From positions 1 through 64,000 of the forward strand of contig NZ_CAJUPR010000005.1 in assembly GCF_910588665.1 (NCBI RefSeq): 64,000 bases of DNA, given 5' to 3'. The position numbers were made by a program, and so were the translations under genes. Under the pieces are notes generated by a model. It worked only from the letters and a program-made list of their open reading frames with translations, had not been told where the DNA came from and did no database searches. Positions 18,801 through 28,150 of the stretch are shown piece by piece. Each line of letters opens with the position of its first letter. Positions within the stretch are counted from its first letter, which is position 1. Source of the DNA: an uncultured Brachyspira sp. (lineage in GTDB: Bacteria > Spirochaetota > Brachyspiria > Brachyspirales > Brachyspiraceae).

Positions 18801-19210
18801 ATAAATATAGCAGAGAAAAAGAAAAATATCTGGAAAAAGTTAAATCATATATATTAAAAAATAATAGCCATTATAATAAAACTCAGCTGCTGAAAAGCTT
18901 AAACAGAGCATTTGAAAAATTATTTGAAAATGAGCATATACAAAATATATTATCAGGAAATGAAGAGATAGTATCCAGAGAACATACATTCCAGCATTAC
19001 AGCGGCGAAAATATGATAACAGGAAAAATTGATATTATAACTAAAAATAAAGATGATGAATATTTTATTTTGGATTATAAAACAGCTGAATACAGCAAAG
19101 AAAATATAAATCTGTACAAATCTCAATTATCAGATTATAAATATATGTTCAAACATGCTTTTAATATTGATGAGAAAAAAATAAAAACAGATATCATTTT
19201 CTTAAAATAG
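15836..19210 (+). CDS. addA: AddA-like UvrD-family helicase-nuclease
   Basis: Double-strand break processing protein of 1124 residues. The helicase part has Walker A (NASAGTGKTST, about 25-35), ITFTKAAANEM, Walker B (LILDEAQDTS), MIVGDRKQSIYRFRNAN, MTIHKSKGLEF and LLYVALTRA. The C-terminal 160 residues are a PD-(D/E)XK nuclease with the full set: GTAIHEMLEYF, GKIDII, DYKT and QLSDYKY. This arrangement fits AddA (or a single-chain RecB relative). No AddB-like gene lies nearby, so the partner is elsewhere or absent. Unusually rich in Asn, Lys and Ile, as are its neighbours. Confidence 0.88.
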   Translation: MKFELNELQENIIKCFFDNGICFVNASAGTGKTSTITELYLNLLEKKEKVSDIAVITFTKAAANEMLLRIRLKVRNKIYGIKESNDDKSIKEKKYWQSVYKDILTSAKISTINSFANSIAAENAMHLSIPPNMSILEDNMEIQETLKNAVFDILRKEEYAGKIRSLYRIATEESKNIFADKILNFLLKIKPRLENIQKFEEKALEASNIKDKYGKIYNDISYVSNFLINDDGSENNTIKSFKVLIKNTISSISKLSNIDNIKNINENEFEDIKYAVNLVLSKKNSCGNKNKEFKENIDHLKNLYNQLLFCIDIEKNKENYNIVIRFIKEAYNHIEKLKSEMGIYSHEDMMYKAIEALENESISKEIRDNISVLILDEAQDTSILQFNFINLIVFGKRKIENQSVKTDKKLMIVGDRKQSIYRFRNANINTFAYNQKKFSGYVRYLKNNYRSNSMLIDFFNDFFKNIVFLNDYIEYTKDDDLIYSKKTEDKSVSVFLLNNNIEDENIHLYMDDKTQLEAYAIAEHIKNNYSGDYKNTVILLQTFKRLDMYLKALSDYKIPYYIDGGNKFYSREEIKTVKTFLEYLILRDHAKLPQLLRSELFDIDINNLSDFLFSLFINNLDIKDYFPKIVYNENNYKEIEKIAESKSYYNQLRKAKEILNNIENKTAMMNASQIIETICIDTNFYNYLMTMNDAEISYANIEKLKTMANNFENQTGNNIYDFVLNLKNTNDNEPYSSIPKLSVESVKIMTIHKSKGLEFNNVFVAGMGNYIRPYLSDFDFIEESPFIKLPVKNKHYSINFSSSNEDDNKKSEISEKKRLLYVALTRASYNLMLSGEYLRGETYRTYLNRYFNDEIKNYKSDIASEDTEKLMELKDIENKFIKTYMYGLSIKPKEEMNIFDIKKIKEDANSACNSRKFENKIIENIIPSLNKINQSNKNYINISDMLDRKMSELQNDINKLYEYDENIIFMSPKDLGTAIHEMLEYFDFDKYSREKEKYLEKVKSYILKNNSHYNKTQLLKSLNRAFEKLFENEHIQNILSGNEEIVSREHTFQHYSGENMITGKIDIITKNKDDEYFILDYKTAEYSKENINLYKSQLSDYKYMFKHAFNIDEKKIKTDIIFLK

Positions 19211-19323
19211 ATTATTTTATATAAAAAATACTATTCGTTTATATTACTTCCAATATTTTTATTAATAATTTTCTTTACTTTTTTGCATTATATTGTATAT
19301 ATTATAATTATAAGGAAAAGCTG

Positions 19324-20037
19324 ATGAGAGATATTTTTAAATATTGCGTATTAATACTTTTTTTTATATCTGCGGTTTCATGCAGCAGACAGGTATTTGT
19401 AAACAGGTTTAATTTAAACAGAGCTTATAATTTATATGAAAAAGGAAAAAATGAAGAAGATGATAAATCTCTCCTTGAAATAACATCAGTATACAATGAT
19501 ATTATAAATCAGAAAATATATGCTCAGGACAGATTAGCCTCAGTTTACAGAATATTAGGAGAAAGAAGTTTGATAAAAGAGCAGTATGCATATTCAGCTA
19601 AATATTTCTCTGAAGCATTAAAGATACTGCCGAACAGCCCTTATTTAAGATACGGACTTGGAATATCCTATGCTAATTTGGCTGAAAGCGCAGATACATA
19701 CGCTAAGACGACTAATTTTATTTATAGAGCAGAAAGCAATATATCGTTTGCGATAATCAAAGATCCTAATAATGCAAATTACTATGCAGCTTTGGCATCA
19801 TTAAAAGGCATAAGGCAGGAAGATTATGATACTGCATTTGAAAATATAAAAAAAGCTGTGGAGATAAGTCCGAATAATACAGATTATTTATTTATATTAG
19901 CCAGAATACAATACAGCAGAGGAAATTATAATGAAGCTATAGCGGCATACAGAAAAATAATAAATATAACTGATGAAAATAATATAAAGCAAACAGCATT
20001 AAATAATATTAATCAAATTATAGGAAGGCAGAATTGA
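19324..20037 (+). CDS. TPR-repeat lipoprotein
   Basis: 237 residues. A lipoprotein signal ends at C20 (ISAVSC). The mature part is built of helical pairs of the tetratricopeptide type: AYSAKYFSEALKILPNSPYLRYGLGISYANL, AESNISFAIIKDPNNANYYAALASLKG, DYDTAFENIKKAVEISPNNTDYLFILARIQYSRGNYNEAIAAYRKII (described by position: about 90-215). TPRs bind partner proteins, so a scaffold role in the envelope is likely. AAGGAAAAG lies just before the start. The stop codon overlaps the TTG start of dprA, so the two are translationally coupled. Confidence 0.82.
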   Translation: MRDIFKYCVLILFFISAVSCSRQVFVNRFNLNRAYNLYEKGKNEEDDKSLLEITSVYNDIINQKIYAQDRLASVYRILGERSLIKEQYAYSAKYFSEALKILPNSPYLRYGLGISYANLAESADTYAKTTNFIYRAESNISFAIIKDPNNANYYAALASLKGIRQEDYDTAFENIKKAVEISPNNTDYLFILARIQYSRGNYNEAIAAYRKIINITDENNIKQTALNNINQIIGRQN

Positions 20038-21281
20038 GCGGTATTAATGATATAAAAAAATATTTGATAGCCCTAAATCAAATTGATAAAGTGGGAGATA
20101 AGAGAATATCTGAACTTATCAGTCACTATGAATCTGTAGAAAATATTTTTGAAGATAAAGAAGATAATATAAAAAAACTATTAGAAAAAAAATTCAAATC
20201 TCAAATAGGAAATTTCAGCAAAAATGATATATTAGATAAAGCGGAAAGTATAATTGAAAAATCAAATAATTATGAAATAGGAATATTAAGTTTATTTGAT
20301 GAAGACTATCCTTTTAACTTAAAGCAAATAGATAATCCTCCGTATATACTGTATTATAAAGGAGATTTAAAAAAGTTAAGAAGAAATGCGGTTGCGATAG
20401 TAGGTACAAGAGAACCTACCTATGAAAGTCGAAAATATTCTTTTGAGCTTGCCAGTAAATTATCATCTTTAAATATAACAGTTGTATCAGGAATGGCGAA
20501 AGGAGTAGACAGAGAAGTGCATCTTGGCGCTATGTCATCGCATGTAAATACAGCAGCCGTTTTGGGAAGCGGTATAGATCATGTTTATCCTTCTGAGAAT
20601 TTGCAGATATATAATAAATTAATAGAAAAAGGAATAATAGTAAGCGAGTTTGAAGCAGGAAGAAAGCCTGACAGAATAAACTTCCCAAGAAGAAACAGAA
20701 TAATATCGGGACTTTCTTATGCAGTTGTTATGGTGGAAGCTGCAAGCAAGTCAGGAGCTTTAATTACCGTTAATTATGCGCTTAATCAGGGAAGAGATGT
20801 TTATATAGCACCTTATGATGAAAAAAAAAGATGTTATTTCGGCAATCATAAGTTATATAAAGACGGCGCAAAAATAGCTTATAATATCATAGACATACTG
20901 GAGGATTTTGATTCTATATTTTCAAATGATGACGAATATGTAAAAATGAAATTAAAATACTTTGAAGGCGGAGATATAAAATCAAAAATAATAAATAAAG
21001 AAAAAAAATATACAGATAAAAAAATAAAAAATAAATCTGAAATAAAAAACAATAAATCAGGTAGAAAAGAAAAAAATATTGATAATAATCTTATTAACAA
21101 TCTGAAGGAAGATGAAGCCGTACTTTATAATATTATAAAAAATAAAGATAAAATACATATAGATGATGTCATAGATGAAAGCAATATAAAAGTACAAACC
21201 GTAACTTCTATACTTATGCAGTTGGAAATAAAAGGAATAATAAAGCAGTTATCTGGAAAATATTATATGGCGGAAAAGTAA
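20034..21281 (+). CDS. dprA: DNA-processing protein DprA (Smf)
   Basis: Loads RecA on incoming single-stranded DNA during uptake; also found in many non-competent bacteria. 415 residues, start TTG at 20034 with AGGAAGG seven bases before it. Domains: an N-terminal helical segment (1-80), a Rossmann core (about 115-285) with VAIVGTREPTYES, VVSGMAKGVDREVH, AAVLGSGIDHVYP, FPRRNRIISGLS and SKSGALITVNYAL, then a Lys/Asn-rich linker (about 315-360), and a C-terminal winged helix ending at the stop. It overlaps the TPR gene by four bases and is followed by topA, a very common pairing. Confidence 0.95.
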   Translation: MSGINDIKKYLIALNQIDKVGDKRISELISHYESVENIFEDKEDNIKKLLEKKFKSQIGNFSKNDILDKAESIIEKSNNYEIGILSLFDEDYPFNLKQIDNPPYILYYKGDLKKLRRNAVAIVGTREPTYESRKYSFELASKLSSLNITVVSGMAKGVDREVHLGAMSSHVNTAAVLGSGIDHVYPSENLQIYNKLIEKGIIVSEFEAGRKPDRINFPRRNRIISGLSYAVVMVEAASKSGALITVNYALNQGRDVYIAPYDEKKRCYFGNHKLYKDGAKIAYNIIDILEDFDSIFSNDDEYVKMKLKYFEGGDIKSKIINKEKKYTDKKIKNKSEIKNNKSGRKEKNIDNNLINNLKEDEAVLYNIIKNKDKIHIDDVIDESNIKVQTVTSILMQLEIKGIIKQLSGKYYMAEK

Positions 21282-21321
21282 TATATAACTATCAGGATTA
21301 TCTACAAAAGGAGATTTAATA

Positions 21322-23466
21322 ATGTCTAATGCGGCAGAAGAAAAAGTAAAAAAAAAGCGGGAAAAAAATACTAAAAAATATTCTAAAAAGAAAAAACTTG
21401 TTATAGTGGAATCTCCTGCAAAAGCAAAAACAATTAACAGATATTTAGGACCCGATTATCTTGTAATGTCTTCAATGGGACATTTAATAGATTTGCCCAG
21501 AAGCAGGCTTGCCATAGATGTAAACAACGGCTTCGAACCTGAATATATAACTATAAGAGGAAGAGCTAAAATATTAAATGATTTAAAAAAAGAGGCAAAA
21601 AAAGCGGAAGAAGTTTTATTAGCCGCTGACGATGACAGAGAGGGAGAAAGCATAGCTTGGCATATAGGAAATAAAATCAGAGGCATAAACTCTGCTGTGC
21701 CTATAAAAAGAATAGTCTTTCATGAGATAACTAAAGATGCACTTAAGGAAGCTATTGAAGAGCCAAGAGATATAGATATTTCAAAAGTAAATGCACAAAA
21801 GGCTAGAAGGGTATTAGACAGACTTATCGGATACAATTTAAGTCCTCTGCTTTGGGAGAAAATTAAAAGAGGGCTTTCCGCAGGAAGAGTGCAAAATGTT
21901 GCACTTCTTATAATATGCAATAGAGAAGGCGAAATTGAGACTTTTGTTTCTTCTGAATATTGGACTTTCGGAGTATTCTTAAAGCATAAAAATAAAGAGT
22001 TTTCAGCTGATTTGCAGAAATATAAAGGAGAAAAACCAGATTTAAAAACAAAGCATGATGTTGAAGATATAATGGAGCATCTTAAAGATAAAACCTATAT
22101 TGTTTCAGCAATAGAGATAAAAGACAGATTAAGAAATCCTACAGCTCCATACACCACAAGTAAACTGCAGCAGGCGGCAAGCAGCGTACTCGGATACAGT
22201 GCTTCAAAAACTATGCAGGTGGCTCAGTCTTTATATGAAGGCGTTGATATAGCAGGAGAGGCAACGGGATTAATAACCTATATGCGTACCGACAGCGTGA
22301 GAATATCAGCAGCCGCACAGGAACAAGCGAGAGAGTTTATAGGCAGGGAATACGGAGAAAATTATCTTCCTTCGGAGCCTCCAGTATATTCTGTAAAAAA
22401 GAATGCTCAGGACGCCCATGAAGCTATAAGACCTACTAATGTATTTTTAATCCCTGATAATATTAAAGAATATTTAAAAACGGATCAATATAAATTATAT
22501 AAGCTTATATGGGAGAGATTTGTATCGTCTCAGATGCTTCCCGCAAAAATGAAAAATACAAGAGCCGTAATAACTGCAGGAGACTGCGAGTTTTCATTAT
22601 CCTCGTCAAAAATAGAATTCGACGGATTTATGAAAGTTCTTACAATAGATAAAGAAGCTAAAGAAAAAGCATCAAAAATGCCTAATTTATCAAAAGATGA
22701 TGTCTGCGAGTTTATAGAAAATAATCCTCAGCAGCATTTCACAACGCCTCCCCCAAGATATACTGATGCATCACTGGTTAAAATACTGGAAGAATCGGGA
22801 ATAGGAAGACCTTCCACTTATGCCCCTATTATTAAAACAATCATATCAAGGCATTATGTGCAGAGAAAAGGCAAGCAGTTAGTTCCTACAGAATTAGGAA
22901 AACTTGTTAATGAACTTATAAGCGAAAATTTTCCAGAATTGGTTAATATTAACTTTACAGCCGACATGGAGGGTAAACTTGATAAAATAGAAGACGATAA
23001 TATAGAATGGAATAATATATTAAAAGAATTCTACCCTCATTTTTTGGATACATTGAAAACGGCTGCTGAAAATATCAACAACATGAAAGATTTTTTCAAT
23101 GAAGAAACGGATTTTATATGCGAGAAATGCGGCAAAAAGATGATTAAGCGTCTTGGAAGATACGGTTATTTTATTGCCTGTTCAGGATTTCCTGAATGCA
23201 AAAATACTAAAGGAATATCTTTCGGGATTTGTCCTAAATGCGGAGGCGACATCACTTTAAAGCGCTCAAAAAGAGGAAGGGAGTTTTACGGATGTTCCAA
23301 TTATCCTAAATGCGATTTTGTAAGCTGGGATAAACCTATTCAAGAGCCTTGTCCTAAATGCGGGGGGCTTATGATTGAAAAGAATATTAAAAACAAAGGA
23401 TTATTTAAGGTTTGCATCAAGGAAGATTGCGGTTACTTGCAGGAAATAGAAGAAAGCGAAGAATAA
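21322..23466 (+). CDS. topA: DNA topoisomerase I
   Basis: Relaxes negatively supercoiled DNA by cutting one strand. 714 residues. After a 25-residue Lys-rich start, the TOPRIM domain begins KLVIVESPAKAKTINRYL and carries the acidic cluster ADDDREGE. The catalytic tyrosine is Tyr320 in LITYMRTDSVRIS. Three zinc-ribbon modules follow at the C terminus (from about 595): CEKCGKK...C...C, CPKCGGD...C...C, and CPKCGGL...C...C. AGGAG lies seven bases before the start. The following amidase reading frame probably begins inside the end of this gene. Confidence 0.98.
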   Translation: MSNAAEEKVKKKREKNTKKYSKKKKLVIVESPAKAKTINRYLGPDYLVMSSMGHLIDLPRSRLAIDVNNGFEPEYITIRGRAKILNDLKKEAKKAEEVLLAADDDREGESIAWHIGNKIRGINSAVPIKRIVFHEITKDALKEAIEEPRDIDISKVNAQKARRVLDRLIGYNLSPLLWEKIKRGLSAGRVQNVALLIICNREGEIETFVSSEYWTFGVFLKHKNKEFSADLQKYKGEKPDLKTKHDVEDIMEHLKDKTYIVSAIEIKDRLRNPTAPYTTSKLQQAASSVLGYSASKTMQVAQSLYEGVDIAGEATGLITYMRTDSVRISAAAQEQAREFIGREYGENYLPSEPPVYSVKKNAQDAHEAIRPTNVFLIPDNIKEYLKTDQYKLYKLIWERFVSSQMLPAKMKNTRAVITAGDCEFSLSSSKIEFDGFMKVLTIDKEAKEKASKMPNLSKDDVCEFIENNPQQHFTTPPPRYTDASLVKILEESGIGRPSTYAPIIKTIISRHYVQRKGKQLVPTELGKLVNELISENFPELVNINFTADMEGKLDKIEDDNIEWNNILKEFYPHFLDTLKTAAENINNMKDFFNEETDFICEKCGKKMIKRLGRYGYFIACSGFPECKNTKGISFGICPKCGGDITLKRSKRGREFYGCSNYPKCDFVSWDKPIQEPCPKCGGLMIEKNIKNKGLFKVCIKEDCGYLQEIEESEE

Positions 23467-24365
23467 AGTTATTTTTCATTACTTTGGTATTACTTCTGTT
23501 TAATACTTATTTTTTATATGGCCAGAATAATGATAAAGTAAATCTTGATAATTTAAATATAAAAATAGAAGACTTAAAAAATGCTTTTAATCCTGCCGTA
23601 AATAAATTTGGTGAAAAAACCATATCTGTTATAATAATAGATCCCGGACATGGAGGAAAAGATCCGGGAGCTGTAGGAGTAAATAAATTATTTGAAAAAA
23701 ACATAGTGCTTAATTTTTCATTAGAATTAAAAAAAGAGCTGGAAGAGTTGATGCCTAATATAAAAGTTGTGCTTACAAGAACAGGAGACATATATCCTAC
23801 TCTTGAAGAGCGTTTTGAAATAGCAAATAAAACCGCAAAAATAAATACAGATAAAGCTGAAAATGCTTTGTTCATAAGCGTGCATGCAAATGCATCATTC
23901 AGTCCAAATGCTAAAGGATTTGAGGCTTATTTTGTAAGCGCTCAGGAATCAAGCGAATATGCAAGAGCAGTATCAATGCTTGAAAATGAAGCTTTGGTAA
24001 AATTTGATAATATAGATACTTCAAAATATGAAAACAGCTCATCTCAGATAACACATAATTATATGCTGGTGGAACAGTACATAAAAGAAAGCAAATTATT
24101 AGCAGAATTCATTACCGAAGAAGTGCTTAAAGTTTCAGGCGTTGCAAGAAGGACGCATCCTGTACAAAACGCTTTATTTTATGTTTTAAAAGGTGCAGTT
24201 ATGCCTTCCGTTTTAATAGAGATAGGATTTATTACAAATACTGATGATGCTAAGTTTATGAACACCAAAGAAACAAGACTTAAAATGGTAAAAGCGTCGG
24301 CAAAAGGAATAAAAAAATATATAGAGCTTTTTGAAAAAACAGAAGGCTTTATAAAATCATATTAA
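23412..24365 (+). CDS. N-acetylmuramoyl-L-alanine amidase, secreted
   Basis: Cuts the amide bond between muramic acid and the stem peptide in peptidoglycan. The Amidase_3 domain covers about residues 70-310 and has IIDPGHGGKDPGAVG (zinc His and Glu region), KVVLTRTGDIYPTLEER, LFISVHANAS (second zinc His), and AVMPSVLIEIGFITN (catalytic Glu). A signal peptide is visible (KLFFITLVLLLFNTYFLYG). The start is uncertain: there is no ATG, TTG at 23412 lies inside topA, and an initiation site nearer the signal peptide is possible. It converges with polA with only six bases between stop codons. Confidence 0.88.
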   Translation: MHQGRLRLLAGNRRKRRIKLFFITLVLLLFNTYFLYGQNNDKVNLDNLNIKIEDLKNAFNPAVNKFGEKTISVIIIDPGHGGKDPGAVGVNKLFEKNIVLNFSLELKKELEELMPNIKVVLTRTGDIYPTLEERFEIANKTAKINTDKAENALFISVHANASFSPNAKGFEAYFVSAQESSEYARAVSMLENEALVKFDNIDTSKYENSSSQITHNYMLVEQYIKESKLLAEFITEEVLKVSGVARRTHPVQNALFYVLKGAVMPSVLIEIGFITNTDDAKFMNTKETRLKMVKASAKGIKKYIELFEKTEGFIKSY

Positions 24366-24371
24366 ACTTCT

Positions 24372-27122
24372 TTAATGAACTTCTCCCCAGCTTCCGCCTT
24401 TATGTATATCAACGGTTATAGGGACATTGGTTTTTACAGAATGCTCCATTATCTCCTTCATTATTATCATAGCCCTATCAGCTTCTTCTTCGGATACTTC
24501 AACTACCAATTCATCATGAACCTGCATAACTATTTTAGCAGTTTTGAAATGATTTTTAAACTCTTTATGTATGGCAACCATAGCTACTTTTATCATATCG
24601 GCTGCGCTTCCCTGAATAAGAGTATTTAAAGCCATTCTCTCGGCTTCATTTCTAGCCATAGCATTGGAAGAATTTATAGTTTTTGACAAATCCCTAATTC
24701 TTCCAAGCATAGTCTGTACATATCCTTTGCTTCTCACTTCCTCAACAACTTCTTCGCAAAACGGTTTTACCTTTGCATAAGTTGAAAAATATCCTTTTAT
24801 AAAATCCTCAGCCTCTTTTCTTTTTATTCCTAATTCTTTTGACAATCCGAATGCCGTTTTACCGTAAATAATAGAAAAATTTATTATTTTTGCAATATTT
24901 CTCATTGAAGCAGTTACATGATCTTTGCTTACTGAATATATTTTCATTGCCGTTTTTCTGTGAATATCGTCATTATTTTTAAATGCATCCGACAATATTG
25001 GATCATTGCTGAAATGAGCTAATAATCTTAATTCTATCTGAGAGTAGTCTGCGGCTATAAGCAAATTTCCTTTTTCCGCTATAAATGTATTTCTTATGTC
25101 TCTACCTTCTTCTCCCCTTACAGGTATATTCTGCAAATTAGGCTCAGATGATGATAAACGCCCTGTCGCTGTTACAGTCTGATTAAAAGATGCATGTATC
25201 CTTCCTGTTTTTTCATTTATTAAAGAAGGAAACACATCAAGATAAGTATTTTTTAACTTTGAATATTTTCTGTATTTAAGCATATACTCTGCTATTTTAT
25301 AATTCTGCGACAATTCGGTTAATACTTCCTCATCGGTAGAAAATCCTGTTTTAGTTTTTTTAGTAGGAGGTATTCCTTTCTTTTCAAATAAAATATATTC
25401 AAGCTGCTTCGGAGACTGAAGATTAAACTCCTCCCCAGCTTCCGAATATATTTTTAATTTAATTTTTTCTAAAAGAGAAGAATATTCATCGGATAATGAC
25501 TTCATTTTTTCTCCGCTTATATATACTCCGTCAAACTCCATATCTGCAAGAACGCTTACTAAAGGCATTTCTATATTAAAAAATAATTCTTCAAGATTAT
25601 GAGTTTTTAATAAAGGCGCAAAGTATTCATAAAATCTGAATGTTATATCTGCATCTTCGCATGCATATTCCGCAACATCTTTTAAAGGCACATCTAATAA
25701 AGTTTTTTTAGAATTATCGGTTATATCGCTGTACTTGATAGTATTGTATGAAAGATAAGCTATAGCTAAATCGTCCATATTATATCTTCCTCTTGTGGGA
25801 TTAATCAGATATGCGGCAACCATAGTGTCAAAATATATATTTCCGAAACTTTTATTAACAGCCCTAGCCATCTTATATTCATATTTAAGATTATGACCTA
25901 TAATTTTTATATCTTCTTCAGACAATATATCAAATACATAATTTAAGCACTTTTCTTTATTCATATCCGTTCTTCCGCTTAAATCCAAATAAAAAGCTTC
26001 ATTAGATTTTATTGCAAAAGAAATACCTATAATAGAGTTTTTAAATATATCAAGTCCCGTAGTTTCAAAGTCTATGCATACCAATTTTTTGCTTTTAATA
26101 TCATTTAAAAGATTCTGAAGTTCTATTTCATTTTCTATTAAATAGTAGTCTGCTTTATTATCTTTAGCACTTAATATCGGGCTTTCTTCTTTTTTAATAT
26201 CTGAATTATCCGATATTTTTACTTTATCCGCTTTTCTTGAGGAAGTTCCGTATATATAAAAATTAATTTTATCTCTAATCTGATTTAATTCTAATTCATC
26301 TAATATTTTATTAACTTCCTCAATATTTATTTTACTGTCCGCTATCTTACCATAATCTAAATTAAAATCTTTTATATTTCTTTCTATAGTGGCAAGCTTA
26401 TAGCTCATATATGCACTTTCTTTTGATTCTAATAATTTTTCCTGAAGTTTTCCTTTAATAGAATCAATATTTTCATATATACCGTCTAAAGTTTTATATT
26501 CCTCAAGAAGCTTTAAAGCTGTTTTTTCTCCTACACCTTTTACTCCCGGTATATTATCTGAAGAATCTCCCATCAATGCAAGCAAATCTATTATTTGATT
26601 TGGATAAACTCCCCTTTTCTCTTTAACCATTTCTATATCATACTCCATAAGCTCATTATCTTTATTGCTTGCAATCACTCTCACATCATCGCATACAAGC
26701 TGAAGCATATCTTTATCAGGAGAATAAATAATAGTTTTTATATTTTCCTTTTTATTTTTCTCAGCAATAGTACCTACAATATCGTCAGCCTCATAATTAT
26801 CAATCACTATTCTTGATATTCCTAAAGCGTCTATAAGATTATAAAGCATTGGAATCTGGCTTCTTAAGTCATCAGGCATGCTTTCTCTATTCTCTTTATA
26901 CTCTTTATATATTTCATTTCTGAAAGTTTTTCTGGAGCTGTCCAAAGCTATGGCGACATATTCTGCAGAATAGGTATTGATAAGCGAAAAATAAGTCCTC
27001 ATAAAACCGTTAATAGATGAAACATTCTGACCTTTAGAGTTTATAAGAGGTCTTTTCAAAAAAATAAAATGGTATCTGTAAAGTATACCGAATGCGTCAA
27101 TAATAAGAAATGTTTTTTTCAT
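24372..27122 (-). CDS. polA: DNA polymerase I
   Basis: Repair and lagging-strand polymerase, 916 residues. Three domains are visible: a 5'-3' exonuclease (1-290: LIDAFGILYR, ALDSSRKTFR, YEADDIVG, GDSSDNIPGVKGVGEKTA), a 3'-5' proofreading domain (about 325-510) that keeps its catalytic acids (CIDFETTGLD, YACEDADIT), and the polymerase (about 550-916: TATGRLSSSEPNLQNIPVR, AADYSQIELRLLAH, INFSIIYGKTAFGLS, QVHDELVVEV). Proofreading thus appears active, unlike in some bacteria. It is the last of a run of minus-strand genes. Confidence 0.98.
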   Translation of the reverse strand: MKKTFLIIDAFGILYRYHFIFLKRPLINSKGQNVSSINGFMRTYFSLINTYSAEYVAIALDSSRKTFRNEIYKEYKENRESMPDDLRSQIPMLYNLIDALGISRIVIDNYEADDIVGTIAEKNKKENIKTIIYSPDKDMLQLVCDDVRVIASNKDNELMEYDIEMVKEKRGVYPNQIIDLLALMGDSSDNIPGVKGVGEKTALKLLEEYKTLDGIYENIDSIKGKLQEKLLESKESAYMSYKLATIERNIKDFNLDYGKIADSKINIEEVNKILDELELNQIRDKINFYIYGTSSRKADKVKISDNSDIKKEESPILSAKDNKADYYLIENEIELQNLLNDIKSKKLVCIDFETTGLDIFKNSIIGISFAIKSNEAFYLDLSGRTDMNKEKCLNYVFDILSEEDIKIIGHNLKYEYKMARAVNKSFGNIYFDTMVAAYLINPTRGRYNMDDLAIAYLSYNTIKYSDITDNSKKTLLDVPLKDVAEYACEDADITFRFYEYFAPLLKTHNLEELFFNIEMPLVSVLADMEFDGVYISGEKMKSLSDEYSSLLEKIKLKIYSEAGEEFNLQSPKQLEYILFEKKGIPPTKKTKTGFSTDEEVLTELSQNYKIAEYMLKYRKYSKLKNTYLDVFPSLINEKTGRIHASFNQTVTATGRLSSSEPNLQNIPVRGEEGRDIRNTFIAEKGNLLIAADYSQIELRLLAHFSNDPILSDAFKNNDDIHRKTAMKIYSVSKDHVTASMRNIAKIINFSIIYGKTAFGLSKELGIKRKEAEDFIKGYFSTYAKVKPFCEEVVEEVRSKGYVQTMLGRIRDLSKTINSSNAMARNEAERMALNTLIQGSAADMIKVAMVAIHKEFKNHFKTAKIVMQVHDELVVEVSEEEADRAMIIMKEIMEHSVKTNVPITVDIHKGGSWGEVH

Positions 27123-27222
27123 AATGGCAACATTATACTATTTTATATAAAATAAGTAAATATTAAATTACTATCTGTAAAATACCTATCTTAAATAATT
27201 AATAGCTTAAAAAATATAAAAA

Positions 27223-27666
27223 CTATTTAATAATATTATTAATAATTTTAAATATAATATAAAAATTACTGTTATAATTATATGTAAAAGGCTCTTTATT
27301 AGGAAATAATAGTATAAATCTTATTATATATACTATTATAAAAATTAACAGCATGCCTATTATAATATAGTTATTATTGTATATATACTGCGCTATTTTA
27401 AATTTTTTCTTAAAAATTATAAGTAAAAATATAAAAATAGGAAATACAAATAAAGGATGATAATAAAATGCTTTTTTAAAATTAAGCTTAAAAGCTTCCG
27501 TATATGCTCTTGTCATACCGCAGCTTGGACAAGGAAAGCCTGTGGTATTTTTCATTAAACATAATCCGCCTAACTGTATAAAATATCTATCCGTATTATT
27601 ACTTCCGTCATAATTCATAAAAAGCATCATAAAAGATATTAATACAAGTTTTAATATTTTAATCAT
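27223..27666 (-). CDS. DUF2752 family membrane protein
   Basis: 147 residues with three or four hydrophobic segments. It carries the family mark GFPCPSCGMTRA at about residues 41-52, followed by a short helix and a YHPLFVFP segment, and then two long hydrophobic stretches. The CxxC pair could bind a metal or form a disulfide. The function of the family is unknown. It lies between the rod-binding gene and polA, and the gaps are short. Confidence 0.85.
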   Translation of the reverse strand: MIKILKLVLISFMMLFMNYDGSNNTDRYFIQLGGLCLMKNTTGFPCPSCGMTRAYTEAFKLNFKKAFYYHPLFVFPIFIFLLIIFKKKFKIAQYIYNNNYIIIGMLLIFIIVYIIRFILLFPNKEPFTYNYNSNFYIIFKIINNIIK

Positions 27667-27695
27667 AAAATTAAACTATTATGCATGAATTACAA

Positions 27696-28049
27696 TTAAA
27701 TATATCTTTCCATTTGATTGTATATGATATCGGCAAGCCCGAAAGTTTTTGTTTTTGAAAACTCTTTAGCGTACTCATCATAAAGCATATCTTCAAATAT
27801 ACGCTCAGCCATTCCTCCGTCTGCTAAACCGCTTTTATCAACTGTCTTTCTCATTTCTTTAAGCATTTGATTAATCATCAAAGCTTCAAAATCTTCAGAA
27901 ACTTGCCTCAAACGCTTTTTTTCAAATTCTTTGTCATATTTTGCACTGTCTATGGTAAACTCAGCATTGCCGTAGCGTTTTTTTACATTTTGAAGTTTAT
28001 TAAAACCGGCATTGTTCATACTAAAATTATATTTGTCAGTTATATTCAT
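27696..28049 (-). CDS. flgJ: Flagellar rod-binding protein (FlgJ N-terminal type)
   Basis: 117 residues. The central block (about 50-105) reads LRQVSEDFEALMINQMLKEMRKTVDKSG, then AERIFEDMLYDEYAKEFSKTKTFGLADIIY, the rod-binding domain of FlgJ. The muramidase half found in proteobacterial FlgJ is missing, as in many spirochaetes. It would act in the periplasm as a cap for flagellar rod growth. No signal peptide is present, in line with flagellar export. It follows a chemoreceptor gene on the same strand. Confidence 0.88.
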   Translation of the reverse strand: MNITDKYNFSMNNAGFNKLQNVKKRYGNAEFTIDSAKYDKEFEKKRLRQVSEDFEALMINQMLKEMRKTVDKSGLADGGMAERIFEDMLYDEYAKEFSKTKTFGLADIIYNQMERYI

Positions 28050-28150
28050 AATATATCCTGTTTTAAATAAAAAATATCTTTAAATAATATCGGAAATAAT
28101 CATAATTCTATTAATAATAAAAGTTAATATAAAAACTTTTATAGCTTAAA

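Noticed and set aside
23507..23875. Minus-strand frame inside the amidase gene
   Set aside because: Antisense shadow of a well-supported gene.
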